DNA of 64,000 nucleotides from Bacillus sp. BGMRC 2118 (GCA_008364785.1 VTTJ01000010.1:62001-126000); one strand, 5' to 3'. Positions 51,906 to 60,970 are shown, numbered from the stretch's first letter. Notes: generated from the letters alone by a model not told the origin. Numbers and translations: made by a program.

Positions 51906-52370
51906 ATGAAAATGAACGAAATTCATCCGATTTTAAAAAAGTTAAATGTAAAAGATTTAAGCAAGCCGATCTTAATAATGAATGCACCAAAGGAATATCA
52001 AGAAATTATGGCTGCGTATGATGTAGAAATTCATATTGACATTGTAGAAAGCAGCTATTCGTTTGTTCAGGTGTTCGGTACGTCAGATGAACAGATTCAA
52101 GAGCTTGGCGTTAAAGGGCTTGAGGTACTTGTAGAAGATGGATTGCTGTGGCTGTGCTATCCGAAGAAATCTTCTAAAGTTTATAAAGGGTTAAAAGTGA
52201 GCCGAGATACAGTTGCACCACTTTTGGCAATGAAAGGGTATGAACCAGTAAGGCAGGTGGCGATCGATGAGGATTGGTCAGCACTGAGGTTCCGCCCAGT
52301 AGCAAAAATAAAATCCATGACAAGAAATTTTGCTCATACAGAAGAAGGAAAACAACGAACAAACTCGTAA
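51906..52370 (+). CDS. Conserved hypothetical protein
   Basis: A 154-residue soluble protein. I do not recognise its family with confidence. It reads as an alpha/beta domain (KPILIMNAPKEYQEIMAAYDVEIHIDI; YSFVQVFGTSDEQIQELG; GLLWLCYPKKSSKVYKGLKVSRDTVAPLLAMKGYEPVRQVAIDEDWSALRFRPV). The WLCYPKKSS and DWSALRFRP motifs recall small DUF3052-type proteins. SD AAAGGAG precedes the ATG; ATG 51912 is an alternative. Its 3' neighbour is the kbl-tdh operon. Confidence 0.65.
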   Translation: MKMNEIHPILKKLNVKDLSKPILIMNAPKEYQEIMAAYDVEIHIDIVESSYSFVQVFGTSDEQIQELGVKGLEVLVEDGLLWLCYPKKSSKVYKGLKVSRDTVAPLLAMKGYEPVRQVAIDEDWSALRFRPVAKIKSMTRNFAHTEEGKQRTNS

Positions 52371-52409
52371 ATTATGTTATTCTATAGTAGGTAAAAAATA
52401 TAGAGGGTT

Positions 52410-52464
52410 GATGTCTTATGAGTTATAGGACATCTGTTTCATATGGACATAGTAAACGCTTACA
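52410..52464 (+). promoter_or_regulatory. Hairpin and CcpA cre site upstream of kbl-tdh
   Basis: The minus strand of 52451-52464 reads TGTAAGCGTTTACT, a full match to the cre consensus TGWAARCGYTWNCW. It lies 30 bases before the kbl start. A hairpin GATGTC/GACATC (52410-52434) is just upstream. Repression by CcpA in glucose is expected for a threonine catabolic operon. Confidence 0.65.
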
Positions 52465-52493
52465 AAATACATAAAAATGTCGGAGGGATTAGC

Positions 52494-53684
52494 ATGTCTA
52501 GTAAAACGTTAGAGCTATTCTTAAACGAGAACTTAGAAGATTTAAAAACAAGAGGATTATACAATGTAATTGACCCATTAGAGAGTCCAAATGGTCCGGT
52601 AATTACAATTGAAGGTAGAAAACTTATCAACTTATCATCCAACAACTATCTAGGCTTAGCTACAGATGAAAGATTAAAAAGAGCGGCTGATGAAGCAATT
52701 GAGAAATACGGTGTAGGTGCAGGTGCTGTTCGTACTATTAACGGTACACTGAAGCTTCATGTTGAGCTGGAGGAAAAGATTGCACAGTTCAAACAAACAG
52801 AAGCAGCAATTGCCTATCAATCAGGCTTTATGTGTAACATGGCGGCCATTTCAGCAGTAATGGACAAGGATGATGCCATTTTATCCGACGAATTAAATCA
52901 TGCCTCTATTATTGATGGCTGCCGTCTATCTCGTGCAAAAATTATACGTGTTAATCATTCAGACATGGACGATCTACGTAAAAAAGCAAAGGAAGCAAGA
53001 GAGTCAGGGCAATATAAGAAGCTGATGGTAATTACAGATGGCGTTTTCTCCATGGATGGAGATGTAGCGAATTTACCTGATATCGTGGATATTGCAGAAG
53101 AATTCGATATTATGACTTATGTAGATGATGCCCATGGTTCAGGAGTACTTGGAAAAGGTGCAGGAACAGTGAAGCATTTTGGGTTACAGTCCCGAGTTGA
53201 CTTCCAAATTGGAACACTTTCGAAAGCCATTGGTGTAGTTGGTGGATATGTAGCGGGTAAACAAAACTTAATCGACTGGTTAAAGGTACGCAGTCGTCCA
53301 TTCTTGTTTTCAACATCTTTAACTCCAGCTGATGTTGCAGCAAGTATGAAGGCAATCGAAATCCTATCAGAAAGCACAGAGCTACATGATAAGCTATGGG
53401 AAAATGGAAATTACCTGAAGAAGGGCCTGAAAGAGCTTGGATTTAATATAGGTGAAAGTGAAACACCAATTACACCATGTATCATCGGAGAGGAGACTCT
53501 TACACAACAATTTAGTAAGAGATTAAACGAAGAGGGCGTATATGCAAAGTCTATCGTATTCCCGACTGTTCCACGTGGTACAGGGCGTGTACGTAATATG
53601 CCAACTGCTGCACATACAAAAGAGATGCTCGATGAAGCCATTGCGATATATGAAAAAGTAGGTAAGGAAATGGGAATTATCTAA
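52494..53684 (+). CDS. kbl: Glycine C-acetyltransferase (2-amino-3-ketobutyrate CoA ligase)
   Basis: A 396-residue PLP enzyme of the alpha-oxoamine synthase family that cleaves 2-amino-3-ketobutyrate with CoA to glycine and acetyl-CoA. Motifs: NNYLGLATDERL, DELNHASIIDGCRLS, YVDDAHGSGVLGKG and the PLP lysine in GTLSKAIGVVGGYV (about residue 242). The ATG at 52494 is chosen because CGGAGGG lies six bases before it. tdh follows, so the pair forms the threonine degradation pathway. A cre site lies upstream. Confidence 0.93.
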   Translation: MSSKTLELFLNENLEDLKTRGLYNVIDPLESPNGPVITIEGRKLINLSSNNYLGLATDERLKRAADEAIEKYGVGAGAVRTINGTLKLHVELEEKIAQFKQTEAAIAYQSGFMCNMAAISAVMDKDDAILSDELNHASIIDGCRLSRAKIIRVNHSDMDDLRKKAKEARESGQYKKLMVITDGVFSMDGDVANLPDIVDIAEEFDIMTYVDDAHGSGVLGKGAGTVKHFGLQSRVDFQIGTLSKAIGVVGGYVAGKQNLIDWLKVRSRPFLFSTSLTPADVAASMKAIEILSESTELHDKLWENGNYLKKGLKELGFNIGESETPITPCIIGEETLTQQFSKRLNEEGVYAKSIVFPTVPRGTGRVRNMPTAAHTKEMLDEAIAIYEKVGKEMGII

Positions 53685-53724
53685 ATAACCATAGTAAAAC
53701 TGGTAGTAATGGGGGATAAGAGGA

Positions 53725-54672
53725 ATGAAAAAGATTTTAGTAACGGGGGCGCTTGGACAAATTGGTTCTGAGCTGATTGGTAAATTAAGAGGCATTTATG
53801 GGGAAGAAAATGTAATAGCTACTGACATTCGTAAAGTAGAGAGTGATGTTGTAACAAATGGTCCATTCGAATTATTGGATGTTATGGACAATCAAGCTAT
53901 GTTTTCAATTGCAAAAAAATATGAAGTTGATACGATTATGCATTTAGCTGCACTGTTATCTGCAACAGCAGAGGCTAAGCCGTTACTTGCTTGGAATTTA
54001 AATATGGGTGGACTTGTAAATGCACTGGAAGTGAGTAGAGAATTGAACTGCCAGTTCTTTACTCCAAGCTCAATTGGTGCATTTGGACCTGCTACACCAA
54101 AAGATTCAACACCTCAGGATACGATTCAACGTCCGACGACGATGTATGGTGTGAATAAAGTAGCAGGAGAGCTACTATGCGACTATTACTTCCATAAGTT
54201 TGGTCTTGATACAAGAGGGCTTCGCTTTCCTGGGTTAATCTCATATGTGGCACCTCCTGGTGGTGGAACAACGGACTATGCTGTAGAAATTTACTATGAA
54301 GCAATTAAAGAAGGGAAATATACATCCTATATCGATAAAGGAACTTACATGGATATGATGTACATGCCAGATGCACTACAGGCAATTGTCTCCCTAATGG
54401 AAGCTGATCCTGCTAACTTGCAGCATCGAAATTCATTTAATGTAACAGCGATGAGCTTTGAGCCTGAACAAATAGCTGCATCTATTAGAAAGCACATTCC
54501 AAGCTTTGAAATGAGCTACAATGTGGATCCAATTAGACAAGGAATTGCAAACAGCTGGCCAAACTCTATTGATGCGACATGTGCAATGGAAGAATGGGGC
54601 TTCAAAGCTGAATATGACCTTGATCGAATGACAAAGGATATGTTAGATAAGCTAAAACTAAAATTATCGTAA
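53725..54672 (+). CDS. tdh: L-threonine 3-dehydrogenase (short-chain/epimerase type)
   Basis: A 315-residue NAD-dependent extended SDR: Rossmann motif VTGALGQIGSELI at the N-terminus, catalytic Tyr-x3-Lys in MYGVNKVAGE near residue 143, and C-terminal substrate segments GTYMDMMYMPDALQAI and MSFEPEQIAASI. It oxidises threonine to 2-amino-3-ketobutyrate, which the preceding kbl product cleaves. It starts 40 bases after kbl with SD GGGGG and is followed by a strong terminator. Confidence 0.92.
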   Translation: MKKILVTGALGQIGSELIGKLRGIYGEENVIATDIRKVESDVVTNGPFELLDVMDNQAMFSIAKKYEVDTIMHLAALLSATAEAKPLLAWNLNMGGLVNALEVSRELNCQFFTPSSIGAFGPATPKDSTPQDTIQRPTTMYGVNKVAGELLCDYYFHKFGLDTRGLRFPGLISYVAPPGGGTTDYAVEIYYEAIKEGKYTSYIDKGTYMDMMYMPDALQAIVSLMEADPANLQHRNSFNVTAMSFEPEQIAASIRKHIPSFEMSYNVDPIRQGIANSWPNSIDATCAMEEWGFKAEYDLDRMTKDMLDKLKLKLS

Positions 54673-54677
54673 GAAAG

Positions 54678-54712
54678 AAGTTGATCATGTTACGCGCATG
54701 ATCAACTTTTTT
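54678..54712 (+). terminator. Rho-independent terminator after kbl-tdh
   Basis: Twelve-pair stem AAGTTGATCATG/CATGATCAACTT with a seven-base loop and a T run. Confidence 0.92.
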
Positions 54713-54771
54713 ACGATACGTTAAGTAAGGTCATAATGAATGTAACGACAAAGAAAACAGGTGTAAATGAC

Positions 54772-55953
54772 ATGGAAAATGAAAAAGTGATACAAGCCTT
54801 AGTGAGCCTATCGGAGTTTTTAAATGAGAAAATTCCCTATCAGTTTATAAAAGAGAGTGCCTTATTGCTTCAGGGAGTGGACGTTCAATCTTCTGGTTGT
54901 CAGTGTGTTGAAGTGCAGTGGGACTTATTCGAACAGTTGTATGAGGAGCTCCAAGAAAAGAATGTCACACCCTTTACGAAAACTCCAAAACTAGCATGGT
55001 TTACAGTTAAGATTGACGGAATTGATATACAGATTGTATGTCATTTCAATACAACCATTCGAACTAATCCCTATCGTATTGCGATTCAAAAAAATGGTGT
55101 AGAAGTCTGGGTTCAGTCTCTTTATTCTTACTTATATGAACATACCCTTTACGAAACAAACATACATGCTTACTTAAAACAATTGCAGCTTGAGATGACA
55201 TCTATTAATGAAAGAGCTTGGAATCAAGAACAGTATGATGCCCTTGTCAATCGCTACGGAGACGAACATATAATGGCTCATAAAATCAAAGAAAATCCAA
55301 CATGGCGACTTCACCCTTTTTACAATTATTTGGGTGATGTAAAGAATAAAAATATCGTACATTTATTAGGATCTAACGGTATAAAAGGAGTAGCCTTATC
55401 ACTACTTGGAGCTTCAGTTACTGTTGTAGATTTTTCAAGGGAGAATGAGCGATATGCTCAAAAATTAGCAGAAGAAGCAGGTATTAAGATGGATTACGTT
55501 CTGTCTGATGTATTTTCAATTCCGGATGGTAGCCTGCAACATTCAGCTGATATAGTACTCATGGAGTTAGGGGTTCTGCACTATTTTGTTGACCTAAAGC
55601 CATTAGTCCAGGTTGTTCAATCTTTATTAAAGAAGGGTGGTCAATTCATCCTTCATGAGTTTCATCCTATCTCCACCAAACTCATTACATCTACTGGAAA
55701 GAAGCATAAAGTAACAGGCAATTACTTTACTCCAAACCTTGAAGAGCAGCGTGTTGCCTTTTCAAAGCATATGGGAGATGAGGGAGAAGGAAATTTAGGA
55801 AAAGTCCTACAACGTAAGTGGACACTCGGAGAAGTGGTAACAGCTATTGCAAAAGAAGGGCTTAGGATTAAGGTATTAGAAGAAGAGCCTAATCATAAGT
55901 TGCATGATATCGGGCTACCGAAGACATATACAATCGTTGCTGAAAAGGAATAA
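54772..55953 (+). CDS. SAM-dependent methyltransferase with N-terminal NTase-like domain
   Basis: About 393 residues. The C-terminal 200 residues form a class I methyltransferase: motif I IVHLLGSNGIKGVALSLLGASVTVVDFS, then DYVLSDVFSIPDGSL and VLMELGVLHYFVDLKPLVQVVQSLLKKGGQFILHEFHP. The first 150 residues (YQFIKESALLLQGVDV, VEVQWDLFEQLYEEL, KIDGIDIQIVCHF) have a pattern that recalls minimal nucleotidyltransferases, but that is tentative. ATG 54772 (AGGTG upstream) and ATG 54736 are both possible starts. The substrate is unknown. Confidence 0.72.
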   Translation: MENEKVIQALVSLSEFLNEKIPYQFIKESALLLQGVDVQSSGCQCVEVQWDLFEQLYEELQEKNVTPFTKTPKLAWFTVKIDGIDIQIVCHFNTTIRTNPYRIAIQKNGVEVWVQSLYSYLYEHTLYETNIHAYLKQLQLEMTSINERAWNQEQYDALVNRYGDEHIMAHKIKENPTWRLHPFYNYLGDVKNKNIVHLLGSNGIKGVALSLLGASVTVVDFSRENERYAQKLAEEAGIKMDYVLSDVFSIPDGSLQHSADIVLMELGVLHYFVDLKPLVQVVQSLLKKGGQFILHEFHPISTKLITSTGKKHKVTGNYFTPNLEEQRVAFSKHMGDEGEGNLGKVLQRKWTLGEVVTAIAKEGLRIKVLEEEPNHKLHDIGLPKTYTIVAEKE

Positions 55954-55975
55954 AAGCGTGTTGTGATTAAAAAAA

Positions 55976-56006
55976 GGAAGACGCATCTAACACAGCGTCT
56001 TCCTCT
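55976..56006. terminator. Bidirectional terminator between methyltransferase and rarD
   Basis: Nine-pair stem GGAAGACGC/GCGTCTTCC with a 10-base loop. A run of As before it is a T run for the minus strand, so it mainly serves rarD. Confidence 0.8.
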
Positions 56007-56009
56007 TCT

Positions 56010-56942
56010 CTATGCAGTGTACTTCTTCTTTTGAGCAAACATCTTCGTTTCAATAGCAACAAATGGCTTAGATTTTGATAAGTAATAAATTGCAAGAGCT
56101 GACCAAATACAAATGAACGCGATAAGATGATACTTTGTAAAAGGCTCGTGATATAAGAATACACCGATAATAAGCATTAAGGTTGGTGCAATATATTGTA
56201 AAAATCCAATCATGGAAAGTGGAATTTTCTTCGCACCACTCGCAAATAGAAGTAACGGAACTGCCGTAGCAATACCAGCTCCCATTAAGATGAATGTGTC
56301 TGATGGATTGCTTGCAAAGACACCATTACCCTCTATATGGAGAAAACTTAAGAATAATAAGGCAATCGGAGTAATAAACATCGTTTCAATTGCAAGACCA
56401 GTCATAGGACTTAGACTCACCATTTTTTTTATGAGACCATACACGCCAAAGCTAATGGCTAATAAAAGGGCAATCCAAGGTATCGTACCAAAATGAACTG
56501 TTAAATAAATAACACCAATAGTGGCTAGAACAAATGATATGGTTTGCCAAAATGTTAGTTTTTCTTTAAGTACAAAGATTCCTAGTAATATACTAATAAG
56601 TGGATTAATATAGTATCCGAGACTGGCTTGAACTACTTGATCTGTGTTCACGGCCCAAATATATAACACCCAGTTTAAACTAATAATGACAGATGCAGAT
56701 GTAATAGCAATGAATCTCTTTCGGTTTGTAATCAACTCTTTCAAATCTGCCCAAAATAATTTGACCTTTTTAGCAATGAATAAAATGACAATCATGAATA
56801 CAAAAGACCAAACAATTCGATGGGAAAGAATTTCTCCGGGAGAGACATGATCGAGTAATTTCCAGTATAATGGAAGAAAGCCCCAAATAACATATGATAA
56901 AGCTGCAGCAAGAATTCCTGCTCCTTGAGTAGTCTGATTCAT
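56010..56942 (-). CDS. rarD: RarD, EamA/DMT family transporter
   Basis: A 310-residue protein with ten membrane helices in two EamA repeats. It begins QGAGILAALSYVIWGFLPLYWKLLDHVSPGEILSHRIVWS in outline, and the early motif ILSHRIVWSF is diagnostic of RarD. RarD proteins were linked to chloramphenicol sensitivity in other species, but the natural substrate is not settled. SD AAGAGG precedes the ATG. Convergent with the methyltransferase gene. Confidence 0.9.
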   Translation of the reverse strand: MNQTTQGAGILAAALSYVIWGFLPLYWKLLDHVSPGEILSHRIVWSFVFMIVILFIAKKVKLFWADLKELITNRKRFIAITSASVIISLNWVLYIWAVNTDQVVQASLGYYINPLISILLGIFVLKEKLTFWQTISFVLATIGVIYLTVHFGTIPWIALLLAISFGVYGLIKKMVSLSPMTGLAIETMFITPIALLFLSFLHIEGNGVFASNPSDTFILMGAGIATAVPLLLFASGAKKIPLSMIGFLQYIAPTLMLIIGVFLYHEPFTKYHLIAFICIWSALAIYYLSKSKPFVAIETKMFAQKKKYTA

Positions 56943-57069
56943 TTCTCGTAACCTCTTTAATTATGACTTGATACTAGTTTAGGAGCGAAATAGAAAAAAA
57001 GCAATGGAAATGTTTCGAGGCACGAATTTTTTGTAATAGTATAAATTTTAATGGAGAAGAGGTAAAAGT

Positions 57070-58221
57070 ATGAGTGAAATAAAAAAAATTACACTTGATG
57101 AATTTGATAAAAGTTTAGAGCTTTCGCAATATGCTTTCCAATATTCATTGTCTGAGGAATCAAAACAGAAAAGACGAGAAAGCTTTCATTTACATGATGT
57201 GTGGGGAGAATTCAAAGGAGATATTTTAACGTCAAAGCTTCACCTTTTTCCATTATCAGTTTTTATTGGATCAACAGAGGTGAAGATGGGAGGCGTTGCA
57301 GGTGTTGCAACCTGGCCAGAGCATCGCCGTGGTGGAAGTGTGGCACGATTAATTGATCATTCTTTAAAAACGATGAAGGAAAAAGGTCAGGTGCTTAGCT
57401 TTCTTCATCCATTTGATATCGACTTTTATCGTAGATTTGGTTGGGAGCTGTGCTTCAGTCATAAAAAATATACAATGGATAGGTCTCACTTGCAGTTCTT
57501 ACCAGGCGTCCCAGGTACGATTAGACGATTGTCCCTTCAGAATGACTTAGAAACAATCAATACAATTTATGAACAATTTGCCTGGCAGTATAATGGGATG
57601 CTGAAGCGGGATCGTAACTGGTGGGAAAACCATGTGTATTCGGAGGGATATCAGTTTGCAGTTTTCTATAATGAGGATGAAAAGCCAACAGGATATCTAT
57701 TTTATAAAGTATCTGACAAACTACTAGATGTTCAAGAGTTTTTCTATTTAGACGGAATGGCAAGAAGAGGACTATGGAACTTTATATGTCAGCACGATTC
57801 AATGGTAGATAAAGTGAAAGTCATTGTACCTGAGGATGAGCAGCTTCATTACTTACTCAAGAATCCTAAAGTAAAAATTGAAGTAGAGCCTTACTTTATG
57901 GCACGTATCGTTGACGTAGAAAGCTTTTTAAAACAATATACATACGAAAGTGTTCAGGGCAGAGTAGTGCTTCATGTAAAGGATGACCATGCAGAGTGGA
58001 ATAATATATCAATTGTTATCGAGAATGGTGAAGTTAAGACTGCTCATAACCAAGAGGAGGGGCTTACTCTAACAATTAAAGAATTAACAGCTATCCTGCT
58101 TGGTGCTCAAACAGCTCAGTTCTTATACAGAGCGAATATGATAATAGGCAGTGAGGAAAAGGTGCAGCTGCTTGATCAACTAATAACTAGTCGTCCTGCA
58201 AGTATTATCGACTTCTTTTAG
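57070..58221 (+). CDS. Eis-like GNAT acetyltransferase with SCP2-type C-terminus
   Basis: A 383-residue protein with the three-part Eis layout: a first GNAT domain (KMGGVAGVATWPEHRRGGSVARLIDHSLKTM near residue 75, with the acetyl-CoA loop RRGGSVARL), a second GNAT-like domain (about 150-280), and a C-terminal SCP2-like region (VVLHVKDDHAEWNNISIVIENGEV...LTLTIKELTAILLG). The C-terminal residue Phe, acting as base in Eis, is present (IIDFF). Eis enzymes acetylate amines, including aminoglycosides in mycobacteria; the substrate here is unknown. Confidence 0.87.
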   Translation: MSEIKKITLDEFDKSLELSQYAFQYSLSEESKQKRRESFHLHDVWGEFKGDILTSKLHLFPLSVFIGSTEVKMGGVAGVATWPEHRRGGSVARLIDHSLKTMKEKGQVLSFLHPFDIDFYRRFGWELCFSHKKYTMDRSHLQFLPGVPGTIRRLSLQNDLETINTIYEQFAWQYNGMLKRDRNWWENHVYSEGYQFAVFYNEDEKPTGYLFYKVSDKLLDVQEFFYLDGMARRGLWNFICQHDSMVDKVKVIVPEDEQLHYLLKNPKVKIEVEPYFMARIVDVESFLKQYTYESVQGRVVLHVKDDHAEWNNISIVIENGEVKTAHNQEEGLTLTIKELTAILLGAQTAQFLYRANMIIGSEEKVQLLDQLITSRPASIIDFF

Positions 58222-58372
58222 TATAAGCTTCTATCTTAAACATTGATTAATCTAGTATGTTCATCTTTAATCGTCACTTTCAGGGTAAAATTCACTTTGA
58301 CGAAATGATGGACTCGAACATTTGGGTTTAATTCTAATATATCAACTATCCAAAAATAAATTTTAAAAATAG

Positions 58373-58407
58373 AAACTGCCTTCTGTTTGAACAAAGGCAG
58401 TTTTTTC
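58373..58407. terminator. Bidirectional terminator between Eis-like and betaine transporter genes
   Basis: Stem AAACTGCCTT/AAGGCAGTTT followed by Ts on the plus side. The rest of the 58222-58411 gap shows nothing recognisable. Confidence 0.85.
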
Positions 58408-58411
58408 ATTA

Positions 58412-59908
58412 TTACTTTGTTTTTAGCTTTTTTATTGACTTAACTTCCTTTCCAAATTCTTTAATAAGAGATATACACATTGCGATTAGAATGATCGTTA
58501 AAGGAAAGGCACTAACAATAATGGCTGTTTGCATGGCATTTAATCCACCGGATACCATTAGAACAATTGCGGATAAGGATAATAGGATCCCCCATGTAAC
58601 TTTAATGAAGTTGTTTGGATTGATACTTCCGTGTGATGTTTGTACTCCCAAAACGAAAGTTGCAGAATCTGCAGACGTTATAAAGAAGGTAGAGATAAGT
58701 ACTAGCGTTACTATTGTAAGAATACCAGTTAGAGGCAGCTGTTCGTACATATAGAATAAAGCAGTTTCTAAGCTCTGACTTGCGATATCTGTGCCAAAGT
58801 TAATGTCAAAATGAATTGCAGTCCCACCAAATACAGAGAACCATATTGCACAAACGAGTGATGGAATGATAAGTACAGCCAATACGAATTCTCTAACGGT
58901 TCTTCCTTTTGAAACTCTGGCAATAAAAGTGCCGACGAATGGTGCCCATGCAATCCACCATGCCCAATAGAAGATGGTCCAGCCCTGGATCCAAGAGGAC
59001 CGTTCCTCATTAAATGGGGCTAATCTTAACCCCATACTTGGTAAGTTTTGAATATACTCCCCTAGTGTCGAAACAAAAAAACTTAATAAAAAAACAGTGG
59101 GTCCTAAAAATAAAACACCTATAAATAATATGACAGCTAACCCCATATTTGCATTACTTAAATATTTAATTCCTTTTTGAATTCCTGTTGAGGCAGAAAG
59201 GATGAATAATACGGTAACGATTGTGATAATGATTAACTGAATTGGGAAGGTATTTGGTATTCCGAATAGGTAGGATAATCCACTGTTGATTTGCTGTGCA
59301 CCTAGGCCAAGTGATGCTGCGACACCAAAGATAGTAGCAAATACTGCGATAACATCAATGGTAATCCCAATAGGACCTTTAACCTTGTCACCTAAAATAG
59401 GGTACAAAGTTGCGCTCATTAGTCCGGGTAGCCCTTTTCTAAACTTAAAATACGCTAAAATAAGTGCAATTGTTGCATAAATTGCCCATGCATGAAAGCC
59501 CCAATGTAAAAAGGTATATCTCATAGCTAATTTGGCTGCTTCAGGTGTTCCGCCTTCTCCCATTGGTGGATTCATAAAGTGTGACATGGGTTCAGAAACA
59601 CCGAAAAACAGTAATCCAATCCCCATGCCTGCACTAAATAACATGGCAAACCAAGTGACTCGATTAAATTCAGGCTGATCCTCATCCTTACCTAATTTGA
59701 TTTTGCCGTACTTACTAAATACAAGAAATAGGGCAAAAATAATAAAAAATGTAGCCGCCAACTGGTAGAACCAACCAAACTGTGATAAGAAAAAGGCCTT
59801 CGTAGTATCCATTGTCTCCCCTAAATGAGTAGGTGCTATAACTCCCCATACGACAAATGCTAATGCAATTACAACTGATATCCAAAAAACCTTTGAAGTT
59901 TCTTTCAT
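58412..59908 (-). CDS. opuD: BCCT family glycine betaine transporter (OpuD-like)
   Basis: A 498-residue transporter with twelve helices. The family core is present: GMGIGLLFFGVSEP near residue 93, the glycine stretch that binds betaine in BetP-type carriers, and the aromatic helix WTIFYWAWWIAWAPFVGTFIARVSKGR near residues 315-340. It resembles B. subtilis OpuD, a sodium-coupled importer of glycine betaine used against osmotic stress. SD AGGGAG precedes the ATG. The short C-terminal tail lacks a long regulatory domain. Confidence 0.88.
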   Translation of the reverse strand: MKETSKVFWISVVIALAFVVWGVIAPTHLGETMDTTKAFFLSQFGWFYQLAATFFIIFALFLVFSKYGKIKLGKDEDQPEFNRVTWFAMLFSAGMGIGLLFFGVSEPMSHFMNPPMGEGGTPEAAKLAMRYTFLHWGFHAWAIYATIALILAYFKFRKGLPGLMSATLYPILGDKVKGPIGITIDVIAVFATIFGVAASLGLGAQQINSGLSYLFGIPNTFPIQLIIITIVTVLFILSASTGIQKGIKYLSNANMGLAVILFIGVLFLGPTVFLLSFFVSTLGEYIQNLPSMGLRLAPFNEERSSWIQGWTIFYWAWWIAWAPFVGTFIARVSKGRTVREFVLAVLIIPSLVCAIWFSVFGGTAIHFDINFGTDIASQSLETALFYMYEQLPLTGILTIVTLVLISTFFITSADSATFVLGVQTSHGSINPNNFIKVTWGILLSLSAIVLMVSGGLNAMQTAIIVSAFPLTIILIAMCISLIKEFGKEVKSIKKLKTK

Positions 59909-60040
59909 GTTGATCTCCCTTCTGACCTTACCTATTTATCTTTACTTTCCCCAAATATGGAAAAATAATCTTCAATTTTTTCAAACGTATAATAGAGAAA
60001 TGCTCGAAAAAAGGAAAGAAGTAATAGGTATATTTAATTA

Positions 60041-60069
60041 TTGTTAGAAATTTCCACCTTTGGTAGAAT
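60041..60069 (+). promoter_or_regulatory. Promoter of the small transcript candidate
   Basis: TTGTTA (60041-60046), 17-base spacer, TAGAAT (60064-60069). Confidence 0.55.
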
Positions 60070-60075
60070 GATTGA

Positions 60076-60162
60076 AAGGGACAAAGTATATATATGAGTA
60101 AGGACAAAATTAAATATCTCAGTTTAGTTAAAGTCAGAGGTCAAGATACTCTGGCTTTTTTT
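60076..60162 (+). ncRNA. Candidate small RNA (about 87 nt) with possible 27-codon ORF
   Basis: A sigma-A-like promoter (60041-60069) and a perfect terminator stand about 90 bases apart in the 365-bp gap between the betaine transporter and the DUF4257-like gene, with no annotated gene between. An ATG at 60094 opens a 27-codon frame to 60177, but the terminator lies inside that frame, so a regulatory RNA is more likely than a peptide. No known RNA family is recognised. Confidence 0.45.
60132..60162 (+). terminator. Orphan rho-independent terminator
   Basis: Eight-pair stem AGTCAGAG/CTCTGGCT (one G-U pair), 9-base loop, seven Ts. No gene ends here on the plus strand. Confidence 0.82.
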
Positions 60163-60276
60163 GCTTCAAAACATTAACAAACTTTTTCATAAGAAATTTA
60201 GCAACTGCCAGTTTGAACAAGTTTTACTGACCTTTACTATTTCATTACTTCATGCAAGAAATTAAGGAGGGGTATG

Positions 60277-60618
60277 ATGGAATTAACGGCTTTTAATCTT
60301 ATGATTGTCAGTATGACAGGTGCGTTAACTGGATTTGTGGCCCATTTAATCAAAAATGACCGCATTGTTTTGTTTCCAAGAAGAAGATATCGACCTCCTG
60401 GCATTGACCTTGGTTTTTTGGCAGATCTATTTACGAGTGCTTTAGCTGCACTATTTGCCAATACGTATTTATTTTCTCCTACTGACATTGGTGATTTGAT
60501 TGGTATTGCAGTAATGGCAGGTATGGCAGCGGAAAGTGTCTTACTTCAAAGAGAACTGCAGGTCGAGAGAAGCAAAACAGAGGAATTAAACAAAATTTCA
60601 AAGAGAGTCAACACATAA
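60277..60618 (+). CDS. Small membrane protein, DUF4257-like
   Basis: A 113-residue protein with two or three hydrophobic segments (NLMIVSMTGALTGFVAHLI, FLADLFTSALAALFANTYLF, DLIGIAVMAGMAAESVLL), a basic loop (FPRRRYRPPGIDLG) and a polar tail. It resembles DUF4257 proteins known from Bacillus and their phages; function unknown. Of two adjacent ATGs, 60277 has AAGGAGG at the better distance. It stands alone. Confidence 0.68.
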   Translation: MELTAFNLMIVSMTGALTGFVAHLIKNDRIVLFPRRRYRPPGIDLGFLADLFTSALAALFANTYLFSPTDIGDLIGIAVMAGMAAESVLLQRELQVERSKTEELNKISKRVNT

Positions 60619-60746
60619 TATGGAATTATAAAAATATACTGATGGAGAAGCATGTGTTAACTAGGAAAAAAGAAATGTGTAAAAAGTAACAAGTTTGTTG
60701 TAAAATAGTGTAAAAAGATAGAGAGAGTTTTTCGGGAGGAAGTATT

Positions 60747-60896
60747 GTGACTTTACTGGAATCCATGACAGAATCACAACGAGAGCTATATGAAGATTAT
60801 CTGGAAGATTTAAAGAATGCTAAAACAGTAAAAGAAGTAAGGTACCTTTCAACAGAGATTAACAAACTTCTAGACGAAATAGAGAAAAATAAATAA
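60747..60896 (+). CDS. Small acidic helical protein (49 residues)
   Basis: GTG start six bases after a strong SD (GGGAGGA). The product is polar and probably all helical: MTLLESMTESQRELYEDYLE, then about 29 residues ending LLDEIEKNK. It is followed directly by a terminator hairpin. No family recognised. Strong SD, biased composition and clean stop-terminator spacing support a real gene. Confidence 0.7.
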   Translation: MTLLESMTESQRELYEDYLEDLKNAKTVKEVRYLSTEINKLLDEIEKNK

Positions 60897-60904
60897 TATA
60901 ATTC

Positions 60905-60936
60905 ATTCCTTTCTATGATGAGAAAGGAATTTTGTT
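60905..60936 (+). terminator. Rho-independent terminator after the 49-residue protein
   Basis: Ten-pair stem ATTCCTTTCT/AGAAAGGAAT with a six-base loop and TTTGTT. Confidence 0.82.
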
Positions 60937-60970
60937 ATGTCATAACAATTACCATACAAGGGTGAGTACT

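Noticed and set aside
60094..60177. 27-codon ORF as a protein gene
   Set aside because: An intrinsic terminator lies within the frame and the SD is poorly placed; a small RNA is the simpler reading.
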